A program made the translations under genes and the position numbers. Of a stretch of DNA of 64,000 nucleotides, positions 24,366 to 36,092 are shown in pieces; the stretch's first letter is position 1, and the number at the start of each line of letters is the position of its first letter. The DNA is taken from assembly GCA_008508345.1 (NCBI GenBank), contig QNGE01000102.1, positions 157,849-221,848 of the forward strand, written 5' to 3'. The notes under the pieces were generated by a model that worked only from the letters and a program-made list of their open reading frames with translations, was not told the origin of the DNA and did not search any database. The DNA is from Paragonimus westermani (lineage: Eukaryota > Platyhelminthes > Trematoda > Plagiorchiida > Troglotrematidae).

Positions 24366-25637
24366 CGGTTTAATTTCTAGTTGCAGTATGTTACTTACTC
24401 GGCATCACTTAGAAATACGTACGTCGCGACAAAATTTCCCTTCAACCTTATGTTTCCTTCGTGCACACAGGTAAGAACAAATTTAAGATTAACGGCAGCT
24501 CAGTTTCCGTGAATGAAGTAGGGAAGATAATCAGGAAACCACTGAACAATGACAGAACAACCATTAGACTAAGCATGAGCAAGCTGAATATGTTTGTAAA
24601 CAGATGGAACAGTCTTAGCATAAAACACTGAATATGGTGTTCAATGTTGTTCTTAACAAGCGGCTGATTGAATCAAGGTGTTGCCGACTTGAGTAGGAAT
24701 TATGTAGTGATTGATTTCTTTGCACGTGTACAACTGGTTCAAATGTGGCACATGAGATTCCCTAGTTTGAAAAACTTCAGCTTATACTTCAACGTTTACT
24801 GATCGTTTCAATCGCAAACAGTGGTATCTTCCTGAGGCTTTTTAGTGTACACCATCTTTCAGAACACTTGAACTGCCTGTTCAGCAGTTCTACCAGCGCT
24901 ATAACGGATTCACTATTAAGGTCAACGCCTGTAAACCTTTTCACAGTATGATGAAGCGGCGTGCTATAGTTTCCTTCAAATTTGACAAGCTTCAACGGCA
25001 GTGCGCTGATGATAGCTTACCGATGACCCCAGAGCTTAGCCAGTTCATTAAGGTGACCGAAAACTAAAAGTTATTCATAGGAACAAGCAAACCAGCTCAC
25101 CTATGAACCCTGATTTACCACTCACAATTTTCTGGTGGTTCATTAGGACGTTCGGCCTATTACATGCTAACATGGCCTAGAAGTGCGGTAGGCAAACTCC
25201 CAAACAAAACAAAACAGAAGCGCATTCGACAAAACACTCTTCAATCTATCTAACCGAACATATGCACCTGAACTCTTACATACATCCGAACGTTCTACCA
25301 GCTGTAGCTGATACCCGGGTAGCCTGAAGCTGTTTATACACGTCTATGTATATTGTATCGTTACAGTCTGGTTACCAAGCTTACATGCAAGAATGTTCTC
25401 CGCTATCTTCAATCAGATTTGTTCAACATGGAAATGGGCAATTAAGTCAATGTTCCGGCGTGTGCTACCGCAAGTACTAGCCACAATGCAGTTCATAATT
25501 TGGTGTTTTTTCATAACTGTCAAGATGATGATCTCCGGTTACCATTGTATTTGTCAGCTCACGTTCAGCCGTGATGGGTGTTGTCTGGGAAGAACGAAAA
25601 TGAACACGATCGCTAAAACACCAGAACGCACAAATTA
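24366..25637. other. Unassigned, no gene recognised
   Basis: AT-rich DNA with a minus-strand frame of 68 codons at 24,789-24,995 that has no recognised motif. No splice-bounded exon is seen. Confidence 0.4.
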
Positions 25638-26225
25638 GTGAACAGCCAGACCAGTACTTTAACGGTTAACGTGTGCATTAATTCATGTCAGATTACCTGT
25701 CTCGTTGAAAGTTCTACGATCACTCAAAAACAACCGTTATTTGATTACATGATCGTCTCACGGTTTTGTTTGCGTACTTATGAGGTACATTTACTGAAGC
25801 CGTCTGAACGTTTCTTCATGGAGTGTGCAAATTCTCATCATTCTGTTCAAAACGCATGCAGCAACGTTGGGTATAGCATGTTCTTAACTGTCTTCAAGCA
25901 TGTGACCCACACTCAGCATTCTCCTCTTCTAGTAGTACACCCAAGTCTATCTAATGTAATACCCTTAGAATGTGGCACTTTTAAAAATTATCCACGTTTA
26001 CCATTTCCCTATCTTGTGTGGTGCATCTCTCATAGTTTCTTGGATTTAAAACGTAACACCCTAAATATTCCCATGCCCGCCGGCGGCGCCTCCCATATTT
26101 TCCGTGCACGCATTATTGCAAAAGGCAGCATTCAGTCTCTGACTCAGGTGTGGGCCAGACATTGTATTGGATCGGGTTGGTCAGTCAAACTCGCAAACGC
26201 TCGCTCATCGGTTGTTTTTCCATAA
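25638..26225 (+). CDS. Long open frame, unknown, possibly non-coding
   Basis: This is among the longest uninterrupted frames in the window (195 codons, non-ATG start). The product is rich in Ser, Cys and His, with no signal peptide, membrane pattern or catalytic motif I recognise. Its last third is GC-rich and precedes two inverted CCAAT boxes (ATTGG near 26,277 and 26,335). The frame could therefore overlap promoter-like or retroelement sequence. Its length is somewhat more than expected by chance. Confidence 0.2.
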   Translation: MNSQTSTLTVNVCINSCQITCLVESSTITQKQPLFDYMIVSRFCLRTYEVHLLKPSERFFMECANSHHSVQNACSNVGYSMFLTVFKHVTHTQHSPLLVVHPSLSNVIPLECGTFKNYPRLPFPYLVWCISHSFLDLKRNTLNIPMPAGGASHIFRARIIAKGSIQSLTQVWARHCIGSGWSVKLANARSSVVFP

Positions 26226-28415
26226 ACTGCTCCCAGGGTCAGATGAGTGTACAGTAATGAGGCCTATTCGACTTTGATTGGATGGACACGGTCTGATTCC
26301 TGGCCCGCCACAGCTGCGCACTCCCAAGGCTTTGATTGGTAAATATCGGGGTTATTCGAGATTCAGTCAGGCTCACTTGCGTACCGATTAGCTGCGCAAT
26401 AAACAGAAAACTTTAGGTTGTGGGAAAAATTAAGGATGTTGGAAATATTAGAACCACGTGCTATGCCAACCGCTGTAAACAGATTTACGGGTGTGCCTAG
26501 GAAAATGATCCAAAACATCGTAGCGAACAACTCTGATACCGGGGTATACATTGAAAGCGAGCCGTCTCGAAGTAGATGTGACTTATGATTTGAATCAAAG
26601 TTCGAGTATGTGAACGAAGTTGTGCTTCAGTGGTTTGTACGAATGCGTGAAAGATATGGTAAAGCACACATTGGTGAAGAAGGCGTTTGCGAAAAACCAG
26701 TGGGCTTTGTCAACGTGGTCAAGGTAACTAAACAGTACGGTTGTTGCCAAAAAGCTTGTTGTGGGTTGAATCAATATTAAGCAAGGCTGGCCATTCATAG
26801 TATTTTTCTACAGATCCGGCAAGCTGCAGCTGACCGTTTTAGGCCCATTCTCCAACTGGATTATGAGTCCTGGTGGAAACGCATTATATTGCCACATTTC
26901 TTCTAGAAACCGAAGACGGCGAAACGCGCACAAGCATCGAAATGTGGGAGTTTATGAAGATAGACTGATGTCATTGTTGTGTTGTAGTACAACCAGAGGG
27001 AAGTATAAAATCCGTGATATTCTTGTGATGTGCACGTTGAGCACCTTGTAAGCTTGTGCAAACAATTCCAGAATGCTTGAATAACTCGCTCACTAACTGA
27101 CATCTGGTGATCTGAGATAACCAACGAGCTAAACGTTGAGCGACACCGAATCTTTCTGTTTTTGTTAAATGCCACTTCCCACCTCATCCCTGTTAAGTTT
27201 ATTGTTAGCAGTCAGTTAATTTTGCTCCCAACCTCCATCTCCTCTCTGCAGACCTTTGGTCATGACATGTTTTTCTCGCTCAATCATCAGGATATTTCAA
27301 AACCATGGCCCACTGTTATCAACTTGGCAACTCCGGGGGTCACTTTGGATATGCAGCTGGCATTCACATCAAACAAGTTTAAAGTAATTATGCGATATGC
27401 TGCCTTGCTTTTACTCTCTTGACATTCAGGATGATATGCACTGTTAGTTAAGTTGGATGGTGCCGACTAATCAAAAATAAACTCTTCCCTGGAACATCAG
27501 TTTCTAGCCTTGTAGAAATTAACCAGGGTGAATAGGAAAATCGGGCATTTGAGACTGTGAAGTAAGTGTTTGCTGCAATTAAATTCGTTGTACCCTGACA
27601 ACATTGTTACACACAAGCGTTCTGTATTGGCCTGATAATGGATAACCGAAAACGAATTTGTTCGTTGCACTGTATTTTCGGACTGCTGTAAAGATTTCTA
27701 ACAACTTACACAGCCATGTTCAACTTTTCACCTTTCCTCCCAGAAGCGATATAATAAACTTTATATAGAACTAACTTAATCTGTTTATAAACTAAGTGCA
27801 CACCGGAATATAATAGCGTAAGATCCACGAATCTTTGACAGTATAAACAAAGTAGCGATTTTCCCAACATAGCTCTTTCAATCGCTGTCAATACAAAGCG
27901 TCATACAGCCGCCAGCAATAACCAGCCATCCATTTTATTGCCACCCACTTGCACCTGGCAAGGTAAAGTGTCAGTTGATTTCTACAACGAAGAACAAGTT
28001 TGTTAATTCTATCTATGGATGGGTGCCAGATTTGAAATGCCCATACTACTTATGATTGAAAACCAAATGCATCCGACTCGCACTTGGCACCAATTAACGT
28101 TCTGTTTTCATCGTTAGAACTGTTAGTCTTACAACGTTAATTTCAAATGAACAATGGCTACTAGAAATTACGCAACTCAGCACATGTTACAGTAATTTTG
28201 ATAGTTGAAATCGGTCGAATATTCGCAGGAATAGACTTACAGTGTAGTTTGCAATGTCAGAAAAGATTGGAATAACGACATACATGGGAGAACGGTTTTG
28301 TTGTCATAGGCTAGTAAAAAGCTTGAAGCAAGTAAAGGACTCATGAAGTCTTTACAAATGTTGTGAATATCGTAACGTTATAATTAGTCGGCAAAGGCGT
28401 GAACGATACGGACGA
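26226..28415. other. Unassigned; promoter-like patch at left
   Basis: About 26,230-26,350 is GC-richer and holds two ATTGG (inverted CCAAT) boxes 58 bases apart. The rest is AT-rich with short frames only. No gene can be supported. Confidence 0.35.
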
Positions 28416-28419
28416 TACA

Positions 28420-28500
28420 GCAGGGGATGTAGTGCCCCGCCCGACCCCGGGGTGTGACCTAACCAAAAAGATCGCTGGTTTGACTCAGCCGATAGGCCAA
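28420..28500 (+). repeat. tRNA-like sequence, probable SINE head
   Basis: A GC-rich island in AT-rich DNA reads GATGTAGTGCCCCGCCCGAC and, about 45 bases on, GCTGGTTTGACTCAGC. The latter fits a B box (GGTTCGANTC) with one change. The pattern G-G-x-G-T-A-G-T-G, then CGCCCGAC, then B box is that of tRNA-derived SINE heads. No full cloverleaf is seen. Confidence 0.35.
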
Positions 28501-31500
28501 TCAGTTAACAGTTCCGACAAACTTGCACTCTTCAAGAAGATTTATAACTAACATGAGGTGCATCAGACCCCGAAAACTCGTGTGGTTTCGCAGTTTTTAA
28601 AAGAAGGTGCAGTTCTGTGGGTTAGGTGAAGAACGCTTCAATCCACGTCTTCTAACAAACCGTGTGTTTTACAATGAAAAATGAATTTCTTGGAAGTGAA
28701 GTACGGGATCTAATCGGCCTTACCTGTGAACACTGACTCACTAAAATTATCATTTACTTGGTGCTTGATGATATACTACAGAAAAGGTACCACAAAGCTG
28801 CTGTTGTTTGTCATATTCAGTGTGGACACATAGGATGATAACTTCGTGCAATATCGAAAGCAAGCGCAATTTATGTAGTTGTAAACCGGTTTCGCTAATG
28901 GAATCCAATATATTCGGAAGTTATCACAACACGTTTCATCATCCTTAGTTGGTTCGCTTAAAATAGATTCGAATGCGGCACTCATTTTGATACAAACTTT
29001 AGAAAATTCTTCAAGATTCCCCAGGAATCAAGTAGTAACGGGACACAGTCACAAAATGCCATACTTCGCCTAGCGTTGTTGTGGCACGTCGACGAATGGT
29101 CTTTTCAGGTCCATAAAATGGCACAGCAAAACCGGAATACAGTATGACCCGCCTCAATTACCATAGAAAAATTATTAACCTTCAGATAGTTTTCCAGTAA
29201 TTTGCTAGTATTTCGTTCACAAACGAAGGTTTTAACATTTTTATTTTGATGAGAAAATTACCGTGATACCACAGTCCATTAGGGAAGCAACGTATAATTG
29301 GTTTGCTCATTGAGCCCATTGGTACACGCTGGTTACAGGCTGTCCGCTACCTTTCAAACGATATGATGGTTGTCGACATCCAATTGTTATCGATTATGGA
29401 CTATGGCATTCAAAATATGAGAACGATGAAGCCGATCGATCTAACTTGAAATTCCCCTAAAACCTCTGCTATAGAGAGCGAATCCGCTGACATCTATGTG
29501 CTGGCGTCTTCTACCAATGAGACTGAGAAAAGAAGCATGTTTTGAGTGTACCTTTTCATCTGCAGATCTTTTGAAGTGGGTTGGACTCCGAATGTTGTTG
29601 TAAGGTGAGGGACAGACAACGACAGAGTGAGGCTGTGATATCGATCGAGCTAATTGAACAACTCATCAAGGACTTTCCTAGCGAGAGCACTCTTGTCTTG
29701 GAACACCACAGAAACCACATTACATGATGCAATATTACGCCATGAAAATCTGGCTGTTAAAGGAGTAATCTTGTCCTCACCTCAACTACACCGTATCGAT
29801 GATCAACAAACTGGCAGGCGCAACGCAGCAGACCAATCAAGCCATCACTGAGGTGCCAGTAACCCAGTTTCACGTTAATAAATTCGATCCATATCTCGAT
29901 CTAACTCTATCTTCTCCTTAATTCTGAAAATTTATATGCCTTTGGTTTCACTACCACAATGAACATATTTCATAGGTTCATCTGAATACAGAGGGTGCTT
30001 TTTTTCCGAGCATTCACCAAATCGGCCGTTGAACTTCAGACCCTAACATAATTTTGTCCTCGTTCAACTCGCATTGTAAACGAGGTCTCGAGGACGACCA
30101 AAGTCCTGACTTAGAGCCTTCCACTTTAAGTCGAAATGCCTAAAACTGATAGTGCTTTCTTTGTGTATCATGTGCGTATTGTTGCACTATCTGATTGACA
30201 GATAGAACTCGCATGTTCTTACGGGAAGAGAATGTGCTGTTAAAGACTGTCTGATTTTGGGTTCATCCAAGATTGTGAGTTTAATCATGCCAGTAATTGG
30301 TAATACGCCGAAACAGTCAGTGAACTTTGATGACTAATCCGTTGTTTGATACTTAGTTAGCACTTTTGGAGGCCATTCCAATTATATCTGCTGACGATCG
30401 ATTCATCCGGATTTCCTTCATTATTACCACCTAACAGTACAGCATTTTGCCAGTGACTCGGGAAAACGTTATATCTATCCAATTTTCAAAAAATCTTATT
30501 TTGTTCAAAAAAATTTGTAGCAACTTACTTTTCAATAAAATAATGAAGGAACTTGTAAGGTGGTTTTGAATAGTTCATACTGAAACGTGCAATCTGAATG
30601 TCGATTTTATTTCGGAAAACCACTCGATTCTTTTGGATGTCTGTTGGACAATCCTACTCTTGTTTCCTGCAAAGAGTTTGCGTGACCCCCTCACAAAATC
30701 GAAACACGAACTGGGTTCTGATTAACGAATACTGTAGTACAAATCCGGGGTATGTTTTTAAGGAACATTACAAGTCAGCAATCATCCACAATACCTGGTT
30801 TCCATGACTGATTGCGTATATGGTCTGAACAGGCACATTTTAAACGCGTTCTTATTGTTGCATTTCGATTTAGGAATGTTGTGCGATTTCCTGACCGCCT
30901 CTCATGCTCTCAGAGTTTGTATGGAGTTGGTGACTGATCGATTTCTTCAATCACTGCACGCCACTGCCTGGCCCTTCACTCACTGAATGGTCAGTAGGTG
31001 GACCTGAGTTTGCTGGTTCATCCGAGTTTGTGTCCGTTGAAGCGAATCACCGGTTTCCGGTACCATTAAGCAGGGCGTCCCCATTTGTCGTCGTCTTAGG
31101 GTGAATCGGCGAGCCTTGAGAACAGGTGACCAGCGGTATCACCCGTACACAACGATCAACCGTACACCCAAGCATTTGACTACTACAGCTACTAGAACCT
31201 TTTTTTCCCAAACTAAGACAATGTACATTCCCGGCGCCTGGTGAGCTGGACGAAAATGCAGACCACCTTTTGTTTGACAGCATTATCGAGTGAGCGAATG
31301 TTGTGCGATAGTCCGTATTCAAACAATTAATACCCATTCACGAACACCATGTGACTTTTCTAGAAAACGGGCTCTCATTATCGTTGCTGCACATAAATGA
31401 GTTCAACGAGCTGTAGAAAATCAGTATATTCCACTTGTCTTTAGCGTTTCAACAGGGCCACTTTCAAATAATTTGGGAGTTCTAAATAGTAATGATTTCG

Positions 31501-34500
31501 GCTGGATTTACACAAATATACCTCTTTATGCCGTATAGTAGGAGGACTAACCAATGACACTGTGGTGTCTTCAGTTTTTATCATGGGATATGTGCCGGTT
31601 AAGGTTACTGTATAAGACCGCTACCTCGACTAGCTCGTACGTTTGTTTCATTAAGGGAAGTTAACTTTTCTTTATCCTTGTCCCTTAAATTAAACAGTGG
31701 CGTACTTTTTCGTCTCACCTGCGTATAAAACAAGAGCACACTTGGTTACCGTGGTAATTATTAGTGCAATGACCTCCTCCGTTGTCTAAGCTTGCTTACA
31801 CTCGTGATACGCGGACCGGTGAACAATGAAAATTGAACAGCCGAATTGACATTGCTAACTATGGATCGATTATTTTGGTATAGATCTGCATTTAAATAGT
31901 CTGATAGTCGAAACAGTTGGTAGGTGAAATAGTTACTTTACGGTATAATCTACGACTGACCATTGAATAAATTTGATAATGTAAAATTTGACTTCATCAT
32001 TCCTTATTCATTCCGTACTACCGAAATGCGTTCTCGAGAACCGTTCGTGACCCCAAAAATGGTGGTGTATTCTGACTTACAGACATTCTAGACGCGCAGT
32101 TATAGCATTGGTCGGTAGAAGGTAGAAAGCATTGCACCTGAAGGGTACGCCAGCCCGATTCTGGCGTAGCCTGCAAGTAGTGGCGTAACATTCTCAACCC
32201 CTAACGCGCTTATTAGTACACTAACCTCAAATCGTTGATTACCTACACCCTTAAACTAACATTTGAACCGAACGTGTTTAATTCAGTTTTACCCCAGGCA
32301 TTCATACTACACTGTTTAAGTCACCCGAATGATGCAACCCTGTTCGGGCGTTACAATGCCAAACCTTAGGTAATTCATCACAAAGTTGGTTAGTTCAGTC
32401 ATTCGCACCTTAGTGCGTTGATTGTTCAGTCATTCATAAGGTGCGCGCTGTATACGCTTTTATTCAAATTCTGGGATCAAATCCAAATGATACGAAACAG
32501 TTTGCAAAAGGTACATCACTGTCAGCTAATCTATACTTTACTGATCCAAAGTAAATCGTCGATCGAACCTCTTACACAACTCTTGTTTCAGTTCTCTATC
32601 GCCACATTTTGTTTTTCTCTACAGATGCCAAATAAGCGTATTTGCACCTCCCTTCAGGCTACAGTAAATCAGTCAGTAAGCTAAATACGAACTGTTTGTT
32701 ATCGTGACTTGAGTTCTATAATCCAAACCTCAAGTATCTTGCATAGCTTTATGAACAATTCATGAATCTTAGGTAAATTGTACACTGTATTGGCCAAACA
32801 TTTACATTGACATCAAATGATAAGAGCTTTTTCTTCAAACTGTTATTCTCTCTCCATTCTCTGTTCACTTTATGTTAATATTTAAAGAACACTTTTTTAT
32901 ATAAAAAAACATGCCGAATATATTATTTTAGAAACATAAAACATTCATAACGGTCATGAAGTTTACCGATGCCTCGGCGCAGTCCTATTCAATAGGCCGT
33001 CCTCTAGACAGTCACTTCTTCATTCTGGCTGTTATGGGTGCCTGCACTTAAATGAAAAACTTCCCAGACCTTTCTACTTACTTGAGTGTCCCCCAAAAAC
33101 ATCACCGTGGAATAGCTGCAGGCCTGTTCTCAGTCAACCTCCTTCGACTGTGTGGTCTTCTGTTTGCCGATTCACACACAATCCACATACATAAACCGTT
33201 CAGGAGCACTAACTTGTTGGCTTAGGACTTGCTTGCTTATCTTAACCTACAGTCCGTTGTTACTTGTATTCTTCGGCTCGCGCAAGCCATCCAGTGTTTA
33301 TTGTTGTTGTAGACTTTGTGAAAATGGAAAATCGGAGTTTGTTAGAACATTTATCTCACTAAGTACCATATTAGTAGTACCGTAATAATCGGTCCAAATT
33401 ATTTTCACCTTTGGGATCCCATTTGCTTGCTTGTCATCCAGCGCTTCAAGAATGACGTTGTGGTACTGACTCCACCCAGGCGTTTATTCGCTTACGCCGA
33501 CGCTGAATAAAATGTACCATTTTCATCGCTGAACGGTTATCTTACTACCAGTCCACCGACCTTCTGTAAAAATGTGTCTCAGACGCCCATTCTGTATATG
33601 TTAAACAACCAGACTTCTTTCTTATTTCTGACTTAAAGTAACCTGAACGTATGTTTCCTGTGTTAATTAAATTTAGCCAGCTGACATTGCATCTAAATCG
33701 TTTTGATACATTTGCACTGTCCCCTACTGACTCACCACTCGTTGTCTTGCAAGCCTTCTTGTAAATGACTGGAGATTACTAACGATGTCTATAACTACTT
33801 CCTCTACAGCCAGTGGTATTCACAAGTCATTTACTGTCAGCCATTTTAACAAAGTGTCTGGGCGTTCGTGAAAAATTTACATGCGAAGGTCTTTCTGATG
33901 CTTCTCATCCGTTGGATTTGTACTTGTTCCATTTTAAATAATTTTCATCCTATGGATGTTCGTATGATTCGCCTGCTTGCCTCGCCTTAATGAATTGGAC
34001 TTCGGTTATCCCGCACATAACAACATCTGAATTGCTTCTTCGTTAGGTTTGATGACACTTTTTTGTTTATCTACAGAGAAGCGCTTTTTAGCTTCGCAGC
34101 TTGTTTTTTAGTTAAAGTCATCAACGTGAAACCGCTAAGCCATATTTTTTGGGAGAATCATTCAATAACTTAACTTGACTAAGTCTTAGATGGTTGTCAC
34201 TAATGCACAAAAGTGTTGAGTATCCAACCCTCAGAGAAGGATACGGAGTCCGTCAAGGAAAATCGAATGTAATGCGTAAACTGGCTGTAACAATGTGGCC
34301 AGCCTACTCCTCTGCTGTACAATCATGAGACCGAACAAAATGTATGGTGCTCGTGAACCTTCAAGAAAACGACAATGGTGCTTATGTGTGTTCAAAACCT
34401 GCCAGCTGTCGAGGGCCCCAATCTAAATCATTAGTCCTTTTACGGCTCCTGGAGGAACTAACTAAGACTGTCAGCCGGATTTGACTTAGTGAAACTTCAT

Positions 34501-34930
34501 CGACTTTCTAACTGACTATTTAAGGAACAGCCTAGAACTTGGGTAGTTTTCACTTTTGTAATCTCCTTCAGAATTACTGGCGAAACGATGTTGTGTAAAT
34601 TGTACACAACTAAGCATCTCTGTTCATTGCTCAATCCAACTGAAGATAGGTGTAACACACTTAGCACAAAATAACTTGACTAATCTACAGACTACAAGAA
34701 ACGGGTTCGTAGAAAAAACGACTATGCAGCAGATGGTCTGACGGATTGAATAACAGTCGAACTGTACCGGTATAGTATACTTGCAATAATCCACAGAGAG
34801 AATTTCAATCAAATTACGTCAACAAACTGAGGCATACTTTTATTAAGCTTTTATATTCGTTGTCAAGATTTGCAGATTTAATTGACGAGTTTGTATATGT
34901 AACAACATTTTACAAATCACTGCCTTTTTT
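28501..34930. other. Long unassigned stretch
   Basis: About 6.4 kb of AT-rich DNA. All open frames are under 100 codons, and none combines splice signals with protein-like composition. I recognise no LINE motif, tRNA-like sequence or inverted repeat here. It could be intronic or intergenic. Confidence 0.4.
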
Positions 34931-35391
34931 CAAGTTGAGCATCACTCACATTTGATCGCAGTCTTCGCATTCAGATAGACTTTCCGACCAGCCTCTTTCG
35001 AAAACAAACACCGGACTCCAGTTTCGCTCTCATTAGAGCCCGTCAGTAGTGCATATCCTTGCCACCGCCCGGATTTGAACTCCGGCCGTTCCAATCATGA
35101 GGCAACCGTGTTGACCACTGCGCTATTCACCTCACATTAGGCCTGACCGAATTATCAAATCTGAACGCTCAACCACTCTCGCTTGTGAGCAGTGATCAGG
35201 TTGTCCGATCGTCTGGAGAGGAGACACAGCTACTGTCTGTTAACTCCAATCGATAACCCCGCGATTAGGACTTCCGAGACAGGTCTAGATCACTGAACTC
35301 ATTAAACCTGCAAGGCGATATTCTTTAGATTACTGATGAGTAGTCAGGGATTTGGTTTGTTTTGAAAATGTGAGTGATGGTCAACTTGAAA
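34931..35391 (-). repeat. tRNA-containing SINE-like element with inverted ends, copy A
   Basis: This is the best-preserved copy. On the minus strand it has a tRNA-like core with A box AGCGCAGTGGTCAAC (complement near 35,107-35,125) and B box GAGTTCAAATCC. GGATATGCACTACTGACGGG and CTGCGATCAAATGTGAGTGATGC then lead to a T-rich/A-rich end at 34,925-34,931. The other end (35,367-35,390) carries the inverted copy ATGTGAGTGATGGTCAACTT, so the element starts and ends with the same 20-odd bases in opposite orientation. Other copies are at 24.1, 37.1, 41.1, 43.9 and 62.2 kb. Confidence 0.8.
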
Positions 35392-35428
35392 ATAAACCAA
35401 ATCCCCGACTACTCATCAGTAATCTAAA
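35324..35428. repeat. Long hairpin at the end of SINE-like copy A
   Basis: Arms 35,324-35,358 and 35,394-35,428 are complementary over 35 bases with one mismatch, around a 35-base loop that contains the element end. Weaker inverted similarity reaches outward to CCGAGACAGGT (35,275) and ACCTGTCTCGG (35,438). The whole looks like a partial head-to-head duplication of the element's tip. Confidence 0.85.
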
Positions 35429-35488
35429 ATCACTACCTGTCTCGGATTTTGTGTTACAGCCGCTTTCTAGGACCACCAGTTGGTGAGG

Positions 35489-35518
35489 TATATATATATA
35501 TGTATATATATATATATA
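35489..35518. repeat. (TA)n microsatellite
   Basis: A run of 30 bases of TA dinucleotides with one TG interruption, immediately before the Penelope-like fragment. Confidence 0.95.
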
Positions 35519-35571
35519 GTTCTGCAGCCTCGTTTTGTGTTTACTCATTCATTTGTTTCTTTTGAACCAGT

Positions 35572-35919
35572 TATGTTGGCCTCACGACTAGACGCTTATC
35601 GGAACGGATCCGGGAACACCATCCAGCTTGGCTCAACAGTGTTATAACAAAGTCTGTCTGCAGCGCCATACTATCACACCTGGTTGATTCAAATCACACT
35701 GTCAACGTAAAGGACGCATTTCGCTCAAACTACTGAGTTAAGGCCATCCAGTCGAGAGCAATGAGGAGTAGGATTCTGTCTACAGCAGAGGCTATTGTGA
35801 TCCGTATGTACAACCCACTCCTGTGCGCCCAGAAACGTTTTGTACAGGCTTTGGATCTGCACTGGCCAATCCCCCACCCTCTTAGCCTACCAAAACTCGT
35901 TGTTCAAGTGAAACCTTGA
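35572..35919 (+). pseudogene. Penelope-like element GIY-YIG endonuclease fragment
   Basis: One frame runs 116 codons with a single internal stop (TGA at 35,734-35,736). It begins Y-V-G-L-T-T-R-R-L-S-E-R-I-R-E-H, matching the second half of the GIY-YIG module (YIG-x(3)-R-x-L-x-x-R-x-x-E-H). After the stop it reads L-S-T-A-E-A-I-V-I-R-M-Y-N-P, in which the Glu and the Asn-Pro fit the conserved catalytic-region residues. C-A-Q-K-R-F-V closes the domain. This type of C-terminal endonuclease is characteristic of Penelope-like retroelements, including those of flukes. The reverse transcriptase part is missing, so this is a 5'-truncated copy. Confidence 0.7.
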
Positions 35920-36009
35920 TTGCAGTGTGACATTGAACTGATTGACCTCATTAGCCACACATCTCCCGTTTACTCCCCTAACGATTCTCTCGAGAAATGT
36001 GTGGTATAA

Positions 36010-36066
36010 ATGTGATGTATTTAGCCTGATGATGAATCATTGAAAACGAGCTTGTTCGCTACACAT
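36010..36066 (+). ncRNA. Hammerhead-ribozyme-like motif
   Basis: Seen in the sequence: CTGATGA at 36,026-36,032 and GAAA at 36,042-36,045. Stem III is AAC/GTT (36,045-36,047 with 36,054-36,056) around a six-base loop, with C at 36,057 as the expected cleavage nucleotide. Stem I is in two parts, TAGC/GCTA (36,022-36,025 with 36,058-36,061) and ATGTG/CACAT (36,010-36,014 with 36,062-36,066), separated by an internal loop as in type I hammerheads. Stem II (36,033-36,041) is poor, only two pairs, so the copy may be decayed. Penelope-like retroelements are known to carry hammerheads in their terminal repeats, and this lies about 90 bases 3' of a Penelope-like reading frame. Confidence 0.5.
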
Positions 36067-36068
36067 TA

Positions 36069-36092
36069 TTATATATACATATGTATATATAA
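36069..36092. repeat. 24-bp perfect AT palindrome
   Basis: The sequence reads the same on both strands around the centre 36,080/36,081. It directly follows the hammerhead-like motif and resembles a simple TA-rich repeat. Confidence 0.9.
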
